A stretch of 52,374 nucleotides of DNA, from assembly GCA_002710685.1 (NCBI GenBank), contig PALD01000051.1:1-52374 (forward strand), given 5' to 3'. Origin of the DNA: Cytophagaceae bacterium. GTDB taxonomy: Bacteria > Bacteroidota > Bacteroidia > Flavobacteriales > Flavobacteriaceae. Positions 35,666 through 45,253 of the stretch are shown piece after piece; the stretch's first letter is position 1, and every line of letters starts with the position of its first letter. Below the pieces are notes generated by a model, which saw only the letters and a list, made by a program, of their open reading frames with translations, ran no database searches and was not told where the DNA came from. The position numbers were made by a program, and so were the translations under genes.

Positions 35666-35715
35666 ACTGAATTTGAAAAATTTCAAAAATTATTTTCACA
35701 GTCAAAAACAATGAA

Positions 35716-38700
35716 ATGAGAGCAGTGAATTATTTATTTCGGAAAGTCAAAAAACTGGGCCAACCGCTTGCAATGATCATGTTGTGCATAGGCATGACAA
35801 ATCAATATGGGATGGCAACGCCCATTTTTCAGGATGCGGTAACAGGAACCGTCGTGGATGATCAGGGTGTGCCGTTGCCGTCGGTATCAGTTCAAATCAA
35901 AGGGACTAATACGGGGAATGCAACTGACTTTGACGGTAATTATACCATAAATGCCAGGAGCGGTGATGTGCTTGTGTTTTCTTTTATGGGGTTTAAGACC
36001 CAAGAAATTCAAGTAGGAACCAATAACGTAATCGATGTAGTATTGGAGCAGGATATGGCTCAGCTTGATGAAGTTGTTGTAACAGGTTACATGAAACAAA
36101 AGAAAGCTGATTTAACGGGAGCGGTCGCCACGGTTTCTACCGAAGAGATCGAGCGTAATCCTTATGCTAATGTAATGCAGGGATTACAAGGGCGTTTGCC
36201 TGGAGTGCAGGTAACGGCAGATGGTAGCCCGATGGGTGGCGCTAACATTCAGATTAGGGGCCTTACCTCGCTGAGGTCTGCACCACCGTTGATCGTTATT
36301 GATGGCCTGCCCACAAATGTGAGCCTTAACGACATTAACTCAAACGATATCGCTTCTATCCAGGTGCTCAAAGATGCGGCTTCTGCCAGTATTTACGGCT
36401 CAAGGGCGGCAAGCGGTGTTATCCTGATTGAAACGAAGAAGGGTAAAATTGGCGAAAGCCAAATTACCTATCAGGGCTCAGTGGGTGTTTCTACATACCT
36501 TGATAAGATTGAGATGCTCAATACGCAACAATACGGAACTGCTTTTTGGCAAGCGGCCGTGAATGATGGGAGCGACCCGAATGCCATGAGCCAGATTTAT
36601 GATTTTGATTGGCATACTGATGGTAACGGCATCCCAGTGCTGGATCAAGTGACGCCCATAGAATATCTAAATGATGACCAGACGATGCCTTCATCTGATA
36701 CTGACTGGTTTGATGAAGGAACCCGGTTGGGCCTTCAAAACAACCACAACGTTTCTATTAGCAATGGTTCTGAGAAAGGCTCGCAATTGCTTTCATTGAA
36801 TTACTATGAAAACCAAGGGACTCAGATTCACTCGTATTTAAAGCGATATACGGTAAGGTTAAATTCTGACTACAAGCTTTTTAATGACAAACTGATTGTA
36901 GGTGAAAACCTGTCACTGGCGCATCTTGATTTTAATAATCAGAGCCGAACCAATGAACTTTTAAGGATGCCTTCAATAATCCCAGTACACACCACTGATG
37001 GTGGCTGGGGAGGAACGGCAATGGCGCTGGGGATGGACGATTACTGGAATCCCATTAGGCAGTTGACCATGAACAAGGATAATAACAACCTTGCCAATAC
37101 AGTGATAGGGAATATCTACGCTGAGTTACAGTTTCTTAAAAATTTCAAACTCCGTACTTCCTATGGCCTGCAGTACAATAACGGAAAATACAGACATATA
37201 GATTTTACCTGGGAAGAAGGCGGCGGTCGCCAGGACATTAACAATGGTGTAGATGCAGCCTGGAATGAAAACGTGACCCAGACTTGGACAAATACGCTCA
37301 ATTATTCTTTTGAAACTGATAAGCACCAGTTTGATTTTCTATTGGGTATTGAGTCGGTGCAATACAAGGCTGAAGATATTAGAGGCTATCGCCGTGATAT
37401 AGAGATTGAGGATTATGATTATGCTTACCTCAATGCAGCTACTGGTACCCAAGAAGTGTATGGAGGTGGAGATGAATGGGCATTACTTTCTTACTTCTCA
37501 AAGTTTAATTATGTTTTTAACAAAAAGTACTTGCTCTCGGCAACCATACGCTATGATGGTTCGTCAAAGTTTGGTAAGTCCAACCAATTTGGTTTCTTCC
37601 CTGCGGTGTCTGGTGGATGGAGGTTGAGCGAAGAAGCCTTTCTTGAAGAAAGTGAGACAATCTCAAACCTAAAGTTACGGGCAAGTTGGGGTAAGAATGG
37701 TAATTCTAATATTCCCACAAATGCTTTGGTAGATATTTTTGATGCTGCCTATCATTCAGGATTAAGTGGTACAAGTTACGGTCTGGCCGGAAATGAAACA
37801 GGTACCTTGGCTTCTGGATATCGCAAGATACATACAGGAAATCCTAACCTAAAATGGGAAACCACCACACAAACAAACGTTGGGGTTGATTTTGGTTTCT
37901 TCAATGGTGCACTGTCAGGGTCACTGGATTACTTTCATAAGTATACTGATGGTATGCTATATGAACCGCCCTATCTGGCAGCGGTGGGAGAAGGCGGTTA
38001 CCGCTGGGTAAATGCGGCAAACATGACCAATACCGGCCTTGAGTTTGTGGCTTCTTACTTTGGGAAAGTGGGTAACGATTTCAATTTTACATTAACGGGT
38101 AATGTGAGTGCTTACAGAAACAGGATAGATGATTTACCACAATCCGTGAAATATACTTTTGGAGGAAATGGTCTTGATGATGATATCCTGGGCAGGCCGT
38201 TACACTCGCATTATGGTTTTATAGCTGATGGACTTTTTACATCTCAAGATGAAGTTGACAATTCACCGGAACAGCCTGGAAAAGGTTTAGGAAGAATAAG
38301 ATATAAAGACCTTAACCATGACGGTAGGATAACTTGGGAACATGACAGGACCTGGCTGGGGGTAAGCGACCCAGATTTCTCTTACGGTTTAAACGTTGAG
38401 GCAAGTTATAAAGCATTTGACTTTTCCATGTTTTGGCAAGGAGTTGTGGGGAATACCGTTTGGAATGATTGGAAAACTTACAGTGATTTCTGGAATGTGC
38501 ATGTACAAAAGGGTGTGAACCACCCCACGCGGTTGCTCAATGCATGGTCACCATCAAATCCTGATTCTTCAATACCTGCGCTTTCCCTCATTAATCCTAA
38601 TGATGAACTTAGGGCTTCAACATACTTTCTGGAATCTGGCTCTTACCTGAAGCTAAGACAAATAGAGTTTGGATACAATATTCCAGAAAGTGCCCTCTCG

Positions 38701-38868
38701 GTAGTGGGGGTAAAAAGGGCAAGGGTAGCGCTTAGCGCGCAAAATTTGATTAGCCTAAGAAAATGGTGGGGCGATGATGCCTACACGGGGATTGACCCAG
38801 AAAGCCCTGCCGCAAATTCTTACGTTAGGCCACAGATGTTCTTCTTAAACCTTAATGTATCTCTTTAA
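35716..38868 (+). CDS. SusC-like TonB-dependent outer-membrane transporter (GH172/GH116 locus)
   Basis: 1050-residue outer-membrane importer paired with the SusD encoded next. An N-terminal signal segment (PLAMIMLCIGMTNQYGMATP) is followed by the regulatory-like domain (VTGTVVDDQGVPLPSVSVQIKG, FSFMGFKTQEI; about 42-115). The plug follows (LDEVVVTGYMKQKKADLTGA, VMQGLQGRLPGVQV, IRGLTSLRSAPPLIVIDGLP, VLKDAASASIYGSRAASGVI; about 120-240), then a full barrel ending in MFFLNLNVSL. It has its own LacI-type operators and promoter, so the transport half of the locus can be expressed separately from the upstream sugar-catabolism half. Confidence 0.95.
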   Translation: MRAVNYLFRKVKKLGQPLAMIMLCIGMTNQYGMATPIFQDAVTGTVVDDQGVPLPSVSVQIKGTNTGNATDFDGNYTINARSGDVLVFSFMGFKTQEIQVGTNNVIDVVLEQDMAQLDEVVVTGYMKQKKADLTGAVATVSTEEIERNPYANVMQGLQGRLPGVQVTADGSPMGGANIQIRGLTSLRSAPPLIVIDGLPTNVSLNDINSNDIASIQVLKDAASASIYGSRAASGVILIETKKGKIGESQITYQGSVGVSTYLDKIEMLNTQQYGTAFWQAAVNDGSDPNAMSQIYDFDWHTDGNGIPVLDQVTPIEYLNDDQTMPSSDTDWFDEGTRLGLQNNHNVSISNGSEKGSQLLSLNYYENQGTQIHSYLKRYTVRLNSDYKLFNDKLIVGENLSLAHLDFNNQSRTNELLRMPSIIPVHTTDGGWGGTAMALGMDDYWNPIRQLTMNKDNNNLANTVIGNIYAELQFLKNFKLRTSYGLQYNNGKYRHIDFTWEEGGGRQDINNGVDAAWNENVTQTWTNTLNYSFETDKHQFDFLLGIESVQYKAEDIRGYRRDIEIEDYDYAYLNAATGTQEVYGGGDEWALLSYFSKFNYVFNKKYLLSATIRYDGSSKFGKSNQFGFFPAVSGGWRLSEEAFLEESETISNLKLRASWGKNGNSNIPTNALVDIFDAAYHSGLSGTSYGLAGNETGTLASGYRKIHTGNPNLKWETTTQTNVGVDFGFFNGALSGSLDYFHKYTDGMLYEPPYLAAVGEGGYRWVNAANMTNTGLEFVASYFGKVGNDFNFTLTGNVSAYRNRIDDLPQSVKYTFGGNGLDDDILGRPLHSHYGFIADGLFTSQDEVDNSPEQPGKGLGRIRYKDLNHDGRITWEHDRTWLGVSDPDFSYGLNVEASYKAFDFSMFWQGVVGNTVWNDWKTYSDFWNVHVQKGVNHPTRLLNAWSPSNPDSSIPALSLINPNDELRASTYFLESGSYLKLRQIEFGYNIPESALSVVGVKRARVALSAQNLISLRKWWGDDAYTGIDPESPAANSYVRPQMFFLNLNVSL

Positions 38869-38886
38869 CCATAAAAGTTGTTAGAA

Positions 38887-40620
38887 ATGAAAAATTTGAC
38901 AAAATACATAATGATCGGCTCGCTTCTGATGCTTCTATATGGCTGTGAAGATGAGCTAGATATTAACCCTAAAGGTGTGCTTACCGAATCACAACTTCAG
39001 GAACCAGAGCAGCTCGATGGCTTTGTGACCGCGGCTTATGCTTTTATGCCCAGGACACACGCCTTTGAAACCTATAATCCTTTTGTTGCCAGTTTAAGGT
39101 CTGACGATGCCTACAAGGGTGGTGGTGGTCTCAATGACCAGACGCCATGGTATCAAATGGAGGTTTTCTCGCTGGTAAATGCAAGTGTAGGAAACAATGA
39201 TGGCGCTTGGTATCGTGGCTATCAAGGGATTTCCCGCGTAAACACAGCAATAAGGGCAATCAACAAGGTAGATGAGGAACAATATCCCCTAAAGCAGGAA
39301 AGACTTGCCGAAATGCGTTTTTTACGCGGTTGGATTCACTTTAAGATGAAAAGGAGGTGGCGATGGATTCCTTACATAGATGAGACGGCCACGCCAGATG
39401 ATATTGCCCAGATTTCAAATCATCCTGAAGGGATGGAAAATGATTTGCCCTTATGGCAAAAAATACTCGACGATTTTCAATTTGCGGCCGAAAACCTGCC
39501 TGAAAGGCAAGATGAGGTGGGACGTGCAAATAAATATGTCGCCAAGGCATACATGGCAAATACGTTGATGTGGATGGCCTATCCTGAAGATGCAAAACAT
39601 CAAGTAACCGGGATTGACCAAGAAAAATTGACGCTTGCGCTAAAACAGGTCAATGATATCATTACCGAAGGTGGTTTTAAACTAGCTGATGATTATGCCA
39701 ACAACTTCATGTTAGAGTTTGATAATGCCTCGCCAGAGTCTATCTGGGAACTTCAGTTTACCATTGATGACGGTACGCCTAGAGGTAACCTCAATGAAGG
39801 TAATGGTCTCACGGCGCCTTGGTGGAACCCCTATTTTAGTTGTTGCGACTTCCACAAGGCGAGTTACAACCTGGTGAATTCCTTTCGCGTAAGCGATGAA
39901 GGGGTGCCCCTTTTTGATAATTATAATGATGCAGAACTTCAAAATAATTATAACGGTTATTTTAATGGGATGTCCTTTGATCCTAGATTGGGCCATACGG
40001 TTGCCGTACCCGGATTTCCATGGAAATATCAAGAGGTAAAATTTGACAGCACAGGATCTCGTGACCCGGGTATATATGGGTATATGAACTCCCTAAAAGA
40101 AAATGTGAGGACAGATAGTCCCGGTCTTTGGGATGAGTTCTGGATGTTCAACTCTAAAAACCAAATGGAGGTCAGGTATGCTGAGGTCCTTCTCTGGAAA
40201 GCTGAGATCCTAATAAAGCTTAACCGTCATATGGAGGCCCTTCCCATAATTAACCAATTGCGCGAAAGGGCGGCCCAAAGCATGGACAAGCTTAAACTGC
40301 CTAACGGCATGTATCCTACAAATTATAAGGTTGAACCCTATGTGGATGGAGAAAATATAGACTGGAATCCTGATAATGCCTGGAAGGCGCTCATGTGGGA
40401 AAACAGGTTGGAGTTTGCCATGGAGGGAAGACGTTTCTATGACCTTGTGCGCTGGGGCATCGCGGCAGAGACGATGAATACCTATTTTGATAAGGAGAGC
40501 CAGCGTCGCCCTTGGCTGGATGTGGCCTATTTTACTAAAGGCCGTGATGAATACCTGCCCATCCCACAAGCACAGATGAACTGGTCCCAGGGTGTCTATG
40601 TGCAAAATCCAGGATATTAA
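38887..40620 (+). CDS. SusD-like glycan-binding lipoprotein (GH172/GH116 locus)
   Basis: 577 residues from the ATG at 38887; a TTG at 38878 is less likely. Lipobox LLYGC (Cys20) is followed by the acidic surface-export stretch EDELD. RagB/SusD marks: YRGYQGISRVNTAIRAI, LAEMRFLRGWIHFKMKRRW, GRANKYVAKAYMANTLMW, MEVRYAEVLLWKAEILIKL, WENRLEFAMEGRRFYDLVRWG and the C-terminal YLPIPQAQMNWSQGVYVQNPGY. It binds the locus's glycan at the cell surface and closes the SusC barrel. Confidence 0.94.
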   Translation: MKNLTKYIMIGSLLMLLYGCEDELDINPKGVLTESQLQEPEQLDGFVTAAYAFMPRTHAFETYNPFVASLRSDDAYKGGGGLNDQTPWYQMEVFSLVNASVGNNDGAWYRGYQGISRVNTAIRAINKVDEEQYPLKQERLAEMRFLRGWIHFKMKRRWRWIPYIDETATPDDIAQISNHPEGMENDLPLWQKILDDFQFAAENLPERQDEVGRANKYVAKAYMANTLMWMAYPEDAKHQVTGIDQEKLTLALKQVNDIITEGGFKLADDYANNFMLEFDNASPESIWELQFTIDDGTPRGNLNEGNGLTAPWWNPYFSCCDFHKASYNLVNSFRVSDEGVPLFDNYNDAELQNNYNGYFNGMSFDPRLGHTVAVPGFPWKYQEVKFDSTGSRDPGIYGYMNSLKENVRTDSPGLWDEFWMFNSKNQMEVRYAEVLLWKAEILIKLNRHMEALPIINQLRERAAQSMDKLKLPNGMYPTNYKVEPYVDGENIDWNPDNAWKALMWENRLEFAMEGRRFYDLVRWGIAAETMNTYFDKESQRRPWLDVAYFTKGRDEYLPIPQAQMNWSQGVYVQNPGY

Positions 40621-40632
40621 TATAAATAAAAC

Positions 40633-41037
40633 ATGATGAAAAAAGCACTGATTTTTTTAATGCTGGTAACCTCAATATCAATTACAGGTTGCTACGATGA
40701 TGATATCCTTACTTCAAAAGGTGGAGAACCCATAGAGATGGTCACAAACCTAGAGGCTTCCGTGAGTGGTAATAATGCTACACTTTCGTGGAATTTACCC
40801 GCCTCCTATCCTGAGGGGATTATAACACCGGTTTCAGTCCAGATTTTGGTGACCATTGACGGCTCGCGTGAAGGCGGTGCAATTGTTTTGGATGACAATC
40901 CCACAAGTTATGTCTATTCAAATTATGATTCCTCAAAAGAATACAGGTTCACGGTAAAGGTCATGGCCATGAAAGAAACCATGGAAGATTATGAATCTGA
41001 TACTTTTTATTCTTCGGGAAACACCGTAACCCTGTGA
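40633..41037 (+). CDS. Small surface lipoprotein with fibronectin-III-like domain
   Basis: 134 residues. Lipobox SITGC (Cys about 20) is followed by the acidic YDDD surface-export patch. A single FN3-like beta-sandwich is suggested by VTNLEASVSGNNATLSWNLP and YRFTVKVMAMKETMEDYES. Small lipoproteins of this shape (DUF4945 and relatives) often follow susD and are thought to aid glycan binding. Start ATGATG at 40633, 12 bases after the susD stop. Confidence 0.7.
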   Translation: MMKKALIFLMLVTSISITGCYDDDILTSKGGEPIEMVTNLEASVSGNNATLSWNLPASYPEGIITPVSVQILVTIDGSREGGAIVLDDNPTSYVYSNYDSSKEYRFTVKVMAMKETMEDYESDTFYSSGNTVTL

Positions 41038-41054
41038 TTATAAATATTTGAAAA

Positions 41055-43685
41055 ATGCCTAAAAAACAGAATCAACCCAATGGAAATCAAAGGCGCTCAT
41101 TTATAAAAAAGGCAGGTGTGGGAGCCCTGGGAGCTTCTATCGCTCCTCATCTCGTCCTTGGCGTAGAAGGACAACCCATTGGTGAAAACGAATTACTTCA
41201 AAAAAGGATTGCACCAGAGTCTTTTTCACGAAAGTACAACGGTGACTACACGGGTGAATACCTCGATAAGATTGCTTTCCCTATAGGTGGAATGGGCGCT
41301 GGCATGTTCTGTTTAGAAGGTGCCGGGGCAATATCCCACATGTCCATACGGCATCGCCCTGAACTTTACCACCAGCCCAATATGTTTGGGGCTATAGCCA
41401 TTAAGGGAAGGGAAAATGGTGCCAAAGTTCTTGAAGGCCCCGTTCCTTCCTGGAAAATGTTCGGTCCGCGGGGCACGGGTAACGGAGCCCATGGCGCAAA
41501 TTATGGTTTGCCCCGTTTTGAGAAAGCTACTTTTAAGACACGCTTCCCTTTTGCAGAAATACTATTGTTTGATAGTGATATCCCGTTAATTGCTCAGGTT
41601 ACAGGCTGGAGTCCATTTATTCCTGGTGAAGAGGACGACTCCAGCTTACCTGTGGGAGCTTTAGAGTATACGTTTAAAAATAATTCCAGCGAAACTATTG
41701 AGGCCGTCTTTTCATACAATGCGAGAAATTTTGTGCTCATGGATAAGCACAAGGGCGGGGTAAAACCCCTCAAAAATGGTTTTGAACTCTATCAGGAATC
41801 CTCAGATGAACAGCCTTTTGGCGAAAGCCACTTTGCCATATTCACTGATGAAAAGGATACCGTGGTTGACCATTGCTGGTTTAGGGGTGGGTGGTTTGAC
41901 CCGCTTACCATGGTGTGGAACACGATTAAGGAAGGTAAGCTGAAGGATACAAAACCTGTAGAAGAAAATGCTCCCGGGGCTTCGCTGTTTGTCCCTTTTA
42001 AGCTCAATCCTGGAGAAGAGAAAACCATCAAGGTTAAAATGGCGTGGTATGTACCCAAGGCTGATTTGCATTTTGGCGAAATGGTAAAAGAAGCAGCCTG
42101 CGAAGATGCTGCAAATTGCTGCTCTCCAGAAATCCCAACATCTATTGATTATGTTCCTTGGTATGCATCAAAATTTGATTCGATAGATACCATCACAAGC
42201 TATTGGAGGCAAAATTATGAGGATTTTAAAAAAAAATCTAATCTGTTTGCTGATGCCTTTTATGGCAGCACCTTGCCGGATGAAGTCATCGAGGCCGTTG
42301 CCGCTAACCTTACCATTTTAAAATCGCCCACGGTGATGCGCGAGGTAGAGGGCCGCCTTTGGAGCTGGGAAGGATGTAGCGATGACTGGGGATGCTGTCA
42401 TGGTTCTTGCACGCATGTATGGAACTATGCACAGGCGATACCCCATCTCTTCCCTAAACTGGAGAGAACCTTGCGGGATATAGAATTCTGTGCCAGTCAA
42501 AATCTAGAGGGACATCAAACCTTCAGGGCAAATTTGCCTATTTCACCCACTAAACATGATTTTCATGCTGCTTCAGATGGGCAGTTGGGAGGGATTATGA
42601 AAGTACACCGCGAGTGGCGTATCAGTGGTGATAATGCGTGGCTTGCCAAGATGTATCCCTTGGTGAAAGCCAGTATGGATTATTGTATAAAGACCTGGGA
42701 TCCTAAGGGCAAGGGGATTTTAGAGGAGCCTCACCATAACACCTATGATATTGAATTTTGGGGTCCTGACGGCATGTGCACGAGTTTTTATCTGGGAGCG
42801 CTTTTGGCTATAGCCAAAATGGGAAAATACCTAGAAAAAGATATCTCACGCTACACCTCCTTATACAAAAAAGGAAAGAAGTTCATGGAAAGCCAACTGT
42901 ATAATGGGGAGTATTTTATACAAAAAATTCAGTGGGAAGGCCTTGTTGCAGAAAACCCTGTGAAAGCTCAATCCTTTCATACCCAGTATTCTGAGGAGGC
43001 ACTTGCCATTCTTAAAGAAGAAGGACCTAAGTATCAATATGGAGATGGATGTCTTTCTGATGGGATTTTAGGAGGATGGATTGCCCGCATGTGTGGGTTA
43101 GAAGACCCCGTTGATAGTAATCTTACAAGAAATCACTTGATGGCCGTGTATAAATACAACCTAAAAAATGACCTTACAGATCATATCAATCCACAAAGGC
43201 CTACTTATGCGTTGGGTCACGAAGGCGGACTTTTGCTGTGCTCTTGGCCAAAGGGCGGCAAGCTCTCCTTGCCATTTGTCTATAGCAATGAGGTATGGAC
43301 GGGTATAGAATACCAGGTAGCATCTCATCTTATGGTATTGGGAAAGGTCAAGGAAGGTCTTGAAATCGTTAGAGCCTGCCGCGACCGGTATGATGGCAGG
43401 GTTCGTAATCCTTTTAATGAGTATGAATGCGGCAGTTGGTATGCAAGGGCAATGGCAAGTTATGGAATGCTAGAGGGATTGACCGGTGTGAGGTATGATG
43501 CTGTAGAGCGCACCTTGTATGTAGATTCACAAATAGGGGATTTCAGGGGTTTTATTGCCACTGAAAATGGTTTTGGGAGCGTCATCTTAAAAGATGAAAT
43601 TCCATCCTTAAAAGTTGTATATGGCGAGATTGCTGTAGATAGGGCAGTAGTGTCTGGTAAAGAAGTAACTATTAGAAAGGTGTAA
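41055..43685 (+). CDS. GH116-family glycoside hydrolase, Tat-exported and cysteine-rich
   Basis: 876 residues. GH116 contains beta-glucosidases, beta-xylosidases and glucosylceramidases. A twin-arginine leader is visible (QRRSFIKKAG at residues 12-21, then GALGASIAPHLVLG). The N-terminal GBA2-type beta-sandwich is about 60-340 (IAFPIGGMGAGMFCLEGAGAIS, GALEYTFKNNSSETIEAVFSYNARN), and the (alpha/alpha)6 catalytic domain is about 390-860. The probable nucleophile Glu is in LWSWEG near 439 and the probable acid Asp in HNTYDIEFWG near 565. A striking Cys cluster directly follows the nucleophile: C441, C447, C448, C452 and H454 in GCSDDWGCCHGSCTH, with another at C349, C355, C356. Tat export and a Cys/His cluster suggest a metal loaded in the cytoplasm. 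It is followed 1 base later by a CobW-type GTPase. Confidence 0.87.
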   Translation: MPKKQNQPNGNQRRSFIKKAGVGALGASIAPHLVLGVEGQPIGENELLQKRIAPESFSRKYNGDYTGEYLDKIAFPIGGMGAGMFCLEGAGAISHMSIRHRPELYHQPNMFGAIAIKGRENGAKVLEGPVPSWKMFGPRGTGNGAHGANYGLPRFEKATFKTRFPFAEILLFDSDIPLIAQVTGWSPFIPGEEDDSSLPVGALEYTFKNNSSETIEAVFSYNARNFVLMDKHKGGVKPLKNGFELYQESSDEQPFGESHFAIFTDEKDTVVDHCWFRGGWFDPLTMVWNTIKEGKLKDTKPVEENAPGASLFVPFKLNPGEEKTIKVKMAWYVPKADLHFGEMVKEAACEDAANCCSPEIPTSIDYVPWYASKFDSIDTITSYWRQNYEDFKKKSNLFADAFYGSTLPDEVIEAVAANLTILKSPTVMREVEGRLWSWEGCSDDWGCCHGSCTHVWNYAQAIPHLFPKLERTLRDIEFCASQNLEGHQTFRANLPISPTKHDFHAASDGQLGGIMKVHREWRISGDNAWLAKMYPLVKASMDYCIKTWDPKGKGILEEPHHNTYDIEFWGPDGMCTSFYLGALLAIAKMGKYLEKDISRYTSLYKKGKKFMESQLYNGEYFIQKIQWEGLVAENPVKAQSFHTQYSEEALAILKEEGPKYQYGDGCLSDGILGGWIARMCGLEDPVDSNLTRNHLMAVYKYNLKNDLTDHINPQRPTYALGHEGGLLLCSWPKGGKLSLPFVYSNEVWTGIEYQVASHLMVLGKVKEGLEIVRACRDRYDGRVRNPFNEYECGSWYARAMASYGMLEGLTGVRYDAVERTLYVDSQIGDFRGFIATENGFGSVILKDEIPSLKVVYGEIAVDRAVVSGKEVTIRKV
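42802..42819. repeat. Dispersed perfect palindrome TTTTGGCTATAGCCAAAA (in GH116)
   Basis: 18-bp perfect palindrome with no spacer in the GH116 coding sequence, reading LAIAK. It is among the strongest members of the dispersed set. Confidence 0.6.
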
Positions 43686-43686
43686 T

Positions 43687-44757
43687 ATGAAGTTAATCCT
43701 TGTCGGTGGGTTTCTGGGAAGCGGTAAGAGTACGGCGATTAAAGAGGCAACCTTGCTTTTAAAGCAAAGAAATATGAGTACGGGAGTGATAACTAACGAC
43801 CAGGGAGAACAACTTGTGGATAGTAGGTTTGTAAAAACCCCCAATGTTCCTTCCCTTGAAGTTCCCAACGGTTGTTTTTGCTGTAATTATGAAGATTTGC
43901 ATAATTGCATTACTGTGCTGCAGACCACGGTTAAACCGGAAATCATTTTTGCAGAGTCAGTAGGTTCTTGCACAGATCTTGTTGCAACAGTGGTAAAACC
44001 ATTATCGCTTGCCTTTGATAAAATTGAAATTATCGTCTCCATTTTTGTGGATGCCACACTGGTGGAATCCGTTTTTCAGGAAAGTATGCTATTCTCTAAA
44101 AATGTCTCATATATCTACAAGAAACAGCTTGAGGAAGCAGATATCTTAATCCTGAATAAGATTGATTTATTAACGCCAGAACAGATTAAAAGGGTCAAGG
44201 ATAAAATCAGTTCACTTTTTCCTGATAAGACTATCCTTTTACAAAATTCCCAAAATGAAAGGCATATTGATAACTGGATAAAGATTGCAGGTTCCTTAAA
44301 TCCACAGGAAAGAAATTCCTTAAAGATTGACTACGATATATATGGAGCGGGAGAAGCTGATCTTTCTTGGTTTGATTCCATCGTTGAGATTCATTCTAAG
44401 AATAAAAAAGCTTTGTCCTGTGCCTTAAAACTTATAAGGAAGATTAATCAAAGACTTAGAAAAGAGAATATCCCCATAGGTCATCTTAAGTTTTTGTTGA
44501 GCGAGGGTACGCATCAGCATAAAATAAGTTTTACATCTTCTGGTCTAGAAAACCTCAGTTTTGAAAATGGCCATTGGCAAAAGAATAATATTGAGCTTCT
44601 TATCAATGCGCGGGCACAATGTTCTCCCCACCAGTTAAAAGAGGCGATTTATAGTCAAATCAATAATGTGGCATCAAAAAATAAAGTGAATATCCTTCAA
44701 AAGAATACTGCGGTATTTATCCCCGGGTATCCCAGGCCAACCCATAGAATTGCATAG
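43687..44757 (+). CDS. CobW/COG0523-type G3E GTPase (putative metallochaperone)
   Basis: 356 residues. Walker A GGFLGSGKST (7-16), Walker B/switch region (IIFAESVG), the G3E metal-binding motif CFCC (63-66, the CxCC signature) and the guanine-specificity NKID near 157. A CobW C-terminal-like domain follows (GHLKFLLSEGTHQHKISFTSSG). Such GTPases deliver metals (zinc, cobalt, iron, nickel) to client enzymes. The gene sits 1 base after GH116 and its stop touches the start of the FKBP-like gene, so the three are almost surely translated together. Location inside a glycan locus is unusual; the natural client is the Cys-rich GH116. The metal identity cannot be read from the sequence. Confidence 0.88.
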   Translation: MKLILVGGFLGSGKSTAIKEATLLLKQRNMSTGVITNDQGEQLVDSRFVKTPNVPSLEVPNGCFCCNYEDLHNCITVLQTTVKPEIIFAESVGSCTDLVATVVKPLSLAFDKIEIIVSIFVDATLVESVFQESMLFSKNVSYIYKKQLEEADILILNKIDLLTPEQIKRVKDKISSLFPDKTILLQNSQNERHIDNWIKIAGSLNPQERNSLKIDYDIYGAGEADLSWFDSIVEIHSKNKKALSCALKLIRKINQRLRKENIPIGHLKFLLSEGTHQHKISFTSSGLENLSFENGHWQKNNIELLINARAQCSPHQLKEAIYSQINNVASKNKVNILQKNTAVFIPGYPRPTHRIA

Positions 44758-45093
44758 ATGAAAATAAAGAAGGACACTAAAGTCTTCCTGAGGTATAGCT
44801 TGCAAAATGCAAATGGTAAAATCATTGAGGATAAAATGAACGGTGACCCCATTCATTATATTCACGGGAGCGGGCGTATCTGGCCCATCCTTGAAGATAA
44901 TGTAAATGGCCTAGAGCCAGGAGATAAGAAGCAAATTTGCATTTCTCAGGAAACAGGATTCTTAGAGGTAAACGAAGAATTTATATGCAACGTGGTTATC
45001 GATGAGGTTTCTTTGGCTACAGCCAAAGAAATTGAAATGAGCACAAATATTAACGATAATATAGAAGCCTGTAATTTTCCCGGATGCTGTTAA
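44758..45093 (+). CDS. FKBP/SlyD-like peptidyl-prolyl isomerase with cysteine tail
   Basis: 111-residue cytoplasmic protein. The FKBP fold is recognisable (FLRYSLQNANGKIIEDKM, IHYIHGSGRIWPILEDNVNGLEPGDKKQI), but the usual insert-in-flap domain of SlyD is missing. The C-terminus is ACNFPGCC, a short metal-binding-like tail comparable in idea to the Cys/His tail of SlyD, which hands nickel to client enzymes. It begins immediately after the CobW-type gene stop, with zero spacing. Probable role: metal handling or folding aid for the preceding GH116 together with the GTPase (inference). Confidence 0.72.
   Translation: MKIKKDTKVFLRYSLQNANGKIIEDKMNGDPIHYIHGSGRIWPILEDNVNGLEPGDKKQICISQETGFLEVNEEFICNVVIDEVSLATAKEIEMSTNINDNIEACNFPGCC
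45008..45031. repeat. Dispersed palindrome, longest member (in FKBP-like gene)
   Basis: 24-bp element with 11-bp perfect arms (TTTCTTTGGCT and AGCCAAAGAAA) around AC, in the FKBP-like coding sequence, reading LATAKE. Confidence 0.65.
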
Positions 45094-45114
45094 AATGGCT
45101 ATTTTGCTATCTTA

Positions 45115-45148
45115 AAAATTGAAGCAATTTTCTTGTTATTTCAATTTT
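45115..45148. repeat. AT-rich inverted repeat between the FKBP-like and GH97 genes
   Basis: AAAATTGAA (45115-45123) and TTCAATTTT (45140-45148) form 9-bp arms with a 16-base spacer, 22 bases after the FKBP-like stop. It could be a weak attenuator or terminator or an operator. It has no T-run typical of a terminator. Confidence 0.35.
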
Positions 45149-45253
45149 CAGGAAGGTTTCCACGCTTACCATAACGCCAGAAGGTAAGAATGGATTTTAG
45201 GGAATATGTTTTAATGCCGCAAGGCATATCTGGCGCAACGATCTAGACTAAAA

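Larger units (their letters stand above)
35462..35715. promoter_or_regulatory. AT-rich control region of the second susCD operon
   Basis: 254 bases between the unknown secreted gene and susC, containing two LacI-type palindromes (35535-35548 and 35646-35665), a TAAATTTG minus-7 box at 35545-35552 and a partial site AATCGTTAAA at 35581-35590. An ATG at 35711 is followed at once by TGA, so susC starts at 35716. No hairpin terminator for the upstream unit is visible, so read-through into susC is possible. Confidence 0.6.
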
